NCBI GenBank assembly: GCA_018238825.1
Contig: JABCSP010000015.1
Location: forward strand, 1 to 18,352
Direction of reading: 5' to 3'
Source: Candidatus Thorarchaeota archaeon
GTDB taxonomy: Archaea > Asgardarchaeota > Thorarchaeia > Thorarchaeales > Thorarchaeaceae
Length of the DNA: 18,352 nt
Below the pieces are notes generated by a model. It did not search any database. It saw only the letters and a list, made by a program, of their open reading frames with translations, and was not told the origin of the DNA. This document shows positions 14,591 through 18,352 of the stretch, in pieces. Numbering within the stretch: the first letter of the stretch is position 1; each line of letters begins with the position of its first letter. Position numbers and translations under genes: made by a program.

Positions 14591-16501
14591 TCACATTCGA
14601 TCAACAACTGGAATACCAAGTATCTGCAAACAATTTGTCATTGTAATCTTGAAAGCTTCAACAAGCACAAGTCTCGCTTCTCTCTCGTCAGGTTCTGCCT
14701 TAAGAACAGGGCATGAGTCATAGAACTTGCTAAAGAGCGTAGCAAGCCCGAATCCATAGGCTGTGATTCTATTAGAAATGAAACCCGTACCCCATACCTC
14801 TTTCTTCAGAGCTTTTGCAACATCAAGTATTTCATCTGGGAATTTTGAGATTGCCTTTACTAGCTCAAATTCAGCATCTGAAGCAAGTTTGCCCAAATCC
14901 ACCTTACCCTTAGCATCACACTCAATTTTCTCAAGTATTCTTCGTGCTCGAGCAAGCGAATATTGCAAGTATGGAGCAGCATCACCATTGAAGTCAAGTG
15001 CTTGGTCCCAACGGAAAGTGATTTTCCTGTCTGGTGAAGCATTAAGCATGAAGTATCTTATGGCTCCAATAGCTACTTGATTGGCGACATTCTTCTTGAA
15101 TTCATCACTCTCATCTGGATTTCGTTTGTCTACTTCAACCATGGCCATTTCAGTCGCCTTATCGATGACGTCATCAGTTGAGTAACCAATCCATGTTCCA
15201 TGTCGTCCTGAGAAATCCTCGTCCTCAAGACCAACGAACTCGTAAGCTATATGGTGGGAATTTTCGCTTTCCTTCATGTATCCCATTAGATCTAGAACTG
15301 TGTATACCATCTTCTGTGGATGTGCCTGTCGTGAAGCAATCACATTCAATACAATGTCAAACTTACCTAGGTCGTCATCTTTTCCTTCAAGTGTTGTTCT
15401 CTTCACACTTTTTCCATTCGGTTGATCCTCGAATACTGCATAATGGAATGGATCCTTTACTAGACCAAACTTCCAAAGCTGCAAGGCAACATCTGCACCT
15501 GTGTATGTCCGAGTCCCATCTGACCTGAACAATATTTTGTGTGGATCTTTCATGTCTTTGAATTCATCAATCACTGAGAGATTGGCTACAATGCATCCGG
15601 CCTTATCACCATCTTCTGGTTTGAAAATATTTTCACACTGGAGAATCATGTTCTTCGCAAGACTGAGAAGGCCACTATGAGCTATTGCGCTCTCCCATAC
15701 CTGATAATTATGGTATATTCCAAGTCTGTACGCAGTTTGGCATTGAGCCTCTACGCATCTTCTGACCATCTCACCACTGATTTTTGCATCATCACTCTGG
15801 AGATTCTCAAGATGTCTTGAAATCTCACGAACTTCTTTCTGAACCTCTTCTGAAGAGTCAAATGCTTCCTGGACCTCAACGTAAAGATGCCCGAGGTAAT
15901 GGTCATACTTCTTCTTTCCCTCATCATCACTCATCTGTTTCAATTTCCAAACAAGCTGTGCGATCTGTAAACCAAGGTCATTGATGTAATCAAGCCGCAC
16001 AACTTCGTAGCCTACGCTTTCCAATATATTAGAAAGAGTATCTCCTAGGATTGCATTTCTTGCATGTCCAATATGCCAAGGCTTGGAGGGGTTTACTGCT
16101 GGAAATTCTATCAACGCACGTTTACCTTTGAATTGTGAACTCTGACCATAGTTGTTCTCATTCTTTCTAACCGATGTTATCGTTCTATCTGTGAAGGATG
16201 CTCTTTCAAAGAATATATTGATGTACGGCCCCTTTGTTTCGACCTTGTTAATCAGTGGTTCTCGTTCAATAATCTTCTGAAGCTTTGGTAGCATCTCTGA
16301 TGCGATAGCTGCTGGATTCTTCTTCAATTCTTTTGCTAGGGTAAAAGCAAGAGTAGATGATAGATCTCCCAAAGCAGAATCAGGAGGCACCTCAATTGAA
16401 CCAAGAACAATTTCGTTCGTAGTTGCTGCTGCATCTGCCAGCATCTTCACTACTACTTCTTTTGCTGAATCCCATGGATTGACAATATTGTCTTTGGCCA
16501 A
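14591..16501 (-). CDS. argS: Arginyl-tRNA synthetase
   Basis: 636 residues, a full-length class Ia ArgRS. The N-terminal additive domain covers about 1-110 (GDLSSTLAFTLAKELKKNP, GPYINIFF). The ATP-binding HIGH motif is within VNPSKPWHIGHARNAILGD (137-154, HIGH at 143-146). RSDGTRTYTGADVA (326-339) and a KMSKS-replacing segment DFSGRHGTWIGYSTDDVI (429-446) follow; ArgRS commonly lacks a canonical KMSKS lysine. The C-terminal helical domain (PYLQYSLARARRIL, then to ILGIPVVDRM) is the DALR anticodon-binding domain. The start is TTG at 16501: no in-frame ATG exists upstream, and GAGGAG lies about 10 bases before it. It attaches arginine to tRNA-Arg. It is convergent with tldE and divergent from TFB. 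Confidence 0.97.
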   Translation of the reverse strand: MAKDNIVNPWDSAKEVVVKMLADAAATTNEIVLGSIEVPPDSALGDLSSTLAFTLAKELKKNPAAIASEMLPKLQKIIEREPLINKVETKGPYINIFFERASFTDRTITSVRKNENNYGQSSQFKGKRALIEFPAVNPSKPWHIGHARNAILGDTLSNILESVGYEVVRLDYINDLGLQIAQLVWKLKQMSDDEGKKKYDHYLGHLYVEVQEAFDSSEEVQKEVREISRHLENLQSDDAKISGEMVRRCVEAQCQTAYRLGIYHNYQVWESAIAHSGLLSLAKNMILQCENIFKPEDGDKAGCIVANLSVIDEFKDMKDPHKILFRSDGTRTYTGADVALQLWKFGLVKDPFHYAVFEDQPNGKSVKRTTLEGKDDDLGKFDIVLNVIASRQAHPQKMVYTVLDLMGYMKESENSHHIAYEFVGLEDEDFSGRHGTWIGYSTDDVIDKATEMAMVEVDKRNPDESDEFKKNVANQVAIGAIRYFMLNASPDRKITFRWDQALDFNGDAAPYLQYSLARARRILEKIECDAKGKVDLGKLASDAEFELVKAISKFPDEILDVAKALKKEVWGTGFISNRITAYGFGLATLFSKFYDSCPVLKAEPDEREARLVLVEAFKITMTNCLQILGIPVVDRM

Positions 16502-16861
16502 TGCATGACTCTCCTCTATATACCACTCACATTCCTACGTCTTCATAAAGTAAACGCATGAACCTTCTCAATCACAAAAACGTAGACGATGGTCGAATTC
16601 TTTAACCACGATTTATAATGTGAATGAATTAATAAATTAGCATAAAGAGAGATGAATAGGCTCCTTATTTATTTAACAAATCATTTGAATAAACTGCACA
16701 ATCCTTATAATCTTTTGCTATCTGCGCATTACTGTTAGTCCTCTTCGAGGATTATCGTCCGCTGCCACAACAACGTGTTCGCTCATACGCCTGGGAGACC
16801 ACAAGCATTCGAAACACTGATAGCTCGAACCGTAGTCTTATCCCCATAGGACTACAGGGAG
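16502..16861. other. argS-TFB intergenic region
   Basis: 360 bases between divergent genes. The left part is AT-rich, with possible TATA elements for argS on the minus strand (ACTTTATG near 16545-16555) and for TFB on the plus strand (TTATTTATTTAA near 16664-16675; CCTTATAATC near 16703-16712). From about 16735 the sequence becomes more GC-rich and structured and probably forms the TFB leader. I found no tRNA, C/D-box or H/ACA RNA and no open frame here. Confidence 0.5.
16738..16855 (+). promoter_or_regulatory. Structured leader before the TFB start codon
   Basis: A TCCTC-TTC-GAGGA hairpin lies near 16740-16752. A stronger one pairs GTAGTCTTAT (16832-16841) with ATAGGACTAC (16846-16855) around a CCCC loop: 10 pairs including one G-T. 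It ends 6 bases before the TFB ATG, so AGGGAG is the only purine-rich sequence left between stem and start. This could restrain translation initiation. No known riboswitch class is recognised. Confidence 0.4.
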
Positions 16862-17824
16862 ATGATTGGACTGGCCAGCAAACAATCAAAGACGAAACAA
16901 ACCAAAGAGCGTATAGGTGCTACCGGCTACTGTTGTCCTGCTTGTTCTAGTGAAGATGTTTTTATTGACCACTCTCGTGGTGAGATCACATGTTCAACAT
17001 GTGGAGTTGTACTTTCTGACCACTCTATCGACCAAGGTCCGGAATGGCGTGCCTTTACAGCCGATGAGCAAAATGCTCGTCAGCGTGTAGGAGGCCCAGC
17101 CGACTGGAGCAAATTCGATCAGGGTCTAACTACCATTATAGGTAGACAGAATGTCGACGCCTCTGGAAGAAAACTGACTTCTACAAGACGTGCACAGATA
17201 CATCGCCTGCGCAAGTGGCAAATACGCACCAAAGTACACTCTTCGGATAAGCGCAACCTCGCGGTTGCAATGACCGAGCTCCATAGGATAAGTTCTCAGT
17301 TGAGTATCCCGTATTCAATCAGAGAAACATCCGCTGTAATCTACAGAAAAGCCCTCCGTAAAAGACTGACCCGCGGTCGGACAATACTCGGGATGATTGC
17401 TGCATCACTGTATCTAGCATGCCGAGTACACCAAGTACCACGACCTCTAGAGGAAGTATGTGATCAGATTCACATCACTCGAAAGGAACTGAGCCTTTGC
17501 GTTCGTTTAATCATTCGCCATCTCAACCTGAAGATTCCCTTTAGTTCACCAATCGATTTCATTCATCGGTTTGGAACAGAATTGGATCTTCCAGGTGAGG
17601 CAAAGAAAAAGGCGATTGATATCCTAATGTTAGCAAAGGAACAGAGGCTTACTATCGGGAAAGACCCCAAAGGAATGGCAGCTGCAGCAATCTATGTTGC
17701 TAGCATTCTTACTGGTTCCAGAAGGACCCAACTGGAGATTGCACGTACCGCTCGCGTGACGGAAGTTACCGTCCGAAACCGGTATAAGGAAATGGTGGAG
17801 AAGCTAGGTATATCCACAACTTGA
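16862..17824 (+). CDS. tfb: Transcription initiation factor TFB (TFIIB homologue)
   Basis: 320 residues, usual for archaeal TFB. The N-terminal zinc ribbon has C25-x2-C28 and C44-x2-C47 (CCPAC, CSTCGVV), followed by the B-reader/linker (GPEWRAF at about 62-68, then a DQGLTTIIG segment). Two cyclin folds cover about 120-215 (AMTELHRISSQL, TRGRTILGMIAASLYLACR) and 220-315 (KGMAAAAIYVASIL, ARVTEVTVRNRYKEM); the helix-turn-helix at the end contacts the BRE. TFB recruits RNA polymerase to TBP-bound promoters. The start is ATG 16862: an in-frame TAG lies 15 bases upstream and no other ATG precedes the zinc ribbon. Spacing from any Shine-Dalgarno-like sequence is almost nil (AGGGAG abuts the ATG). 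Asgard genomes often carry several TFBs; whether this is the main one is unknown. Confidence 0.97.
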   Translation: MIGLASKQSKTKQTKERIGATGYCCPACSSEDVFIDHSRGEITCSTCGVVLSDHSIDQGPEWRAFTADEQNARQRVGGPADWSKFDQGLTTIIGRQNVDASGRKLTSTRRAQIHRLRKWQIRTKVHSSDKRNLAVAMTELHRISSQLSIPYSIRETSAVIYRKALRKRLTRGRTILGMIAASLYLACRVHQVPRPLEEVCDQIHITRKELSLCVRLIIRHLNLKIPFSSPIDFIHRFGTELDLPGEAKKKAIDILMLAKEQRLTIGKDPKGMAAAAIYVASILTGSRRTQLEIARTARVTEVTVRNRYKEMVEKLGISTT

Positions 17825-17833
17825 ATGAATGAA

Positions 17834-17856
17834 GGGGCAGGATTCATTTTCTGCCC
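17834..17856 (+). terminator. Hairpin after TFB
   Basis: GGGCAG (17835-17840) pairs with CTGCCC (17851-17856) around GATTCATTTT, ten bases after the TFB stop. It is followed by pyrimidine-rich sequence and TATATTT, so it may be a terminator or a 3'-end-stabilising stem. Confidence 0.4.
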
Positions 17857-17975
17857 TCTCCCCTATATTTCACAGATTCAATCCTACTCACTTGACTTAA
17901 TCACTTACCTCTTCTCAGAAGGAAATCCTATTATTCGTAGATTCATAACTAGTAACTGTCAATGGAGGGATTTTT

Positions 17976-18352
17976 ATGAAGCGTGGGAAGGAACTGGTCT
18001 TTGCTATTCTATTATTGATTGTCTTCAGTCTTAGTATTATTCAATCTGTAGATTCTCAGGGTCTTGAAACCGAAATATTAACACCCAATCTAACAGTTTC
18101 AGGAATCCTTAGCTCAACTCACCGTTCTGATTATTATCGGATTGCGATTTCACAACCAGGTGTGTACATAATAGAATTGAATTCAACAGGTAGCTCACTA
18201 CTAGAAGCCTCGTTCAATCGATTTTCCTATGGATATCCCAGCACTGTCAGGAGATGTTATTCCAATACATCGTATTGTTTCACTATCATTGCATCAAGTC
18301 GGTATTATGGTTCCTTCTATCAACTAGATGTGTCCTTTGCTGAGAATTCGGT
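17976..18352 (+). CDS. Secreted or surface protein, N-terminal part
   Basis: An open frame of 125 codons runs off the window. It opens with a signal peptide: basic MKRGKE, hydrophobic LVFAILLLIVFSLSII (about 7-22), then a polar stretch where cleavage could fall (QSVDSQ). The visible mature part is Ser/Thr/Tyr/Asn-rich and beta-like (TVSGILSSTHRSDYYRIAI, GVYIIELNSTG), reminiscent of PPC-type beta-sandwich domains ('...G.l.....DyY.i.v..pG.y.i.l...'). It carries several N-glycosylation sequons (NLT, NST, NTS) and a pair of cysteines. The ATG is supported by a strong GGAGGGA (17964-17970) 5 bases upstream. The function cannot be told from this fragment; the PPC resemblance is tentative. Confidence 0.75.
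   Translation, partial: MKRGKELVFAILLLIVFSLSIIQSVDSQGLETEILTPNLTVSGILSSTHRSDYYRIAISQPGVYIIELNSTGSSLLEASFNRFSYGYPSTVRRCYSNTSYCFTIIASSRYYGSFYQLDVSFAENS

Noticed and set aside
16735..16860. tRNA or 5S-like gene before TFB
   Set aside because: TTCGAA-like and GGGAG motifs occur, but no cloverleaf or 5S fold could be drawn.
17825..18034. 69-residue plus-strand frame directly after TFB
   Set aside because: It overlaps the terminator-like hairpin and the start of the signal-peptide gene in another frame, and its sequence has no protein-like pattern.
1..18352. CRISPR arrays, insertion sequences, integrase sites
   Set aside because: No regularly spaced repeats, transposase or recombinase genes, or terminal inverted repeats were seen.

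Overview
This window most likely comes from an Asgard archaeon (Promethearchaeota). Archaeal markers are a TFIIB-type initiation factor, an archaeal/eukaryotic-type aspartyl-tRNA synthetase and BRE/TATA-like promoter elements. The Asgard call rests on an ESCRT cluster with ESCRT-II subunits (a Vps22/Vps36 EAP30-family protein and a Vps25), a Vps4-type AAA ATPase with a MIT-like N-terminus, and a Snf7/ESCRT-III subunit. TACK archaea have Cdv proteins (ESCRT-III and Vps4) but no ESCRT-II. I cannot assign the class; the AT-moderate composition would fit a Thorarchaeia-like lineage, but that is a guess.

Layout. 67-2604 (minus): an FAD-dependent CrtI-like oxidoreductase and a Gfo/Idh/MocA-family protein that lacks the usual catalytic lysine. 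2754-4556 (plus): a 600-residue TPR/alpha-SNAP-like repeat protein. About 4644-5034 (minus): a non-coding, highly structured segment that I read as an RNA gene, possibly RNase P RNA. 5194-7407 (plus): aspartyl-tRNA synthetase, then the ESCRT-II EAP30 protein. 7404-9365 (minus): Vps25 and Vps4, with Vps4 first in the operon. 9516-10124 (plus): ESCRT-III. 10137-11708 (minus): a large zinc-finger/coiled-coil/GRAM-like protein. 11853-14589 (plus): TldD and TldE. 14591-16501 (minus): arginyl-tRNA synthetase. 16862-17824 (plus): TFB. 17976-end (plus): the start of a secreted protein.

How the genes fit together. Four adjacent ESCRT genes form a two-strand locus. vps4-vps25 and the ESCRT-III gene diverge from a short intergenic region with mirror-image promoter-like elements. 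vps25 runs head-on into the EAP30 gene, and their stop codons share four bases. The ESCRT-III gene runs head-on into the zinc-finger/GRAM gene, whose domain mix (zinc fingers plus a PH-superfamily-like membrane or ubiquitin-binding fold) recalls the GLUE/NZF part of eukaryotic Vps36. That gene is the best candidate here for an undescribed component. The two tRNA synthetases, TldD/E protease, TFB and RNA gene are housekeeping neighbours. About half the genes start with GTG or TTG, several with clear Shine-Dalgarno sequences.
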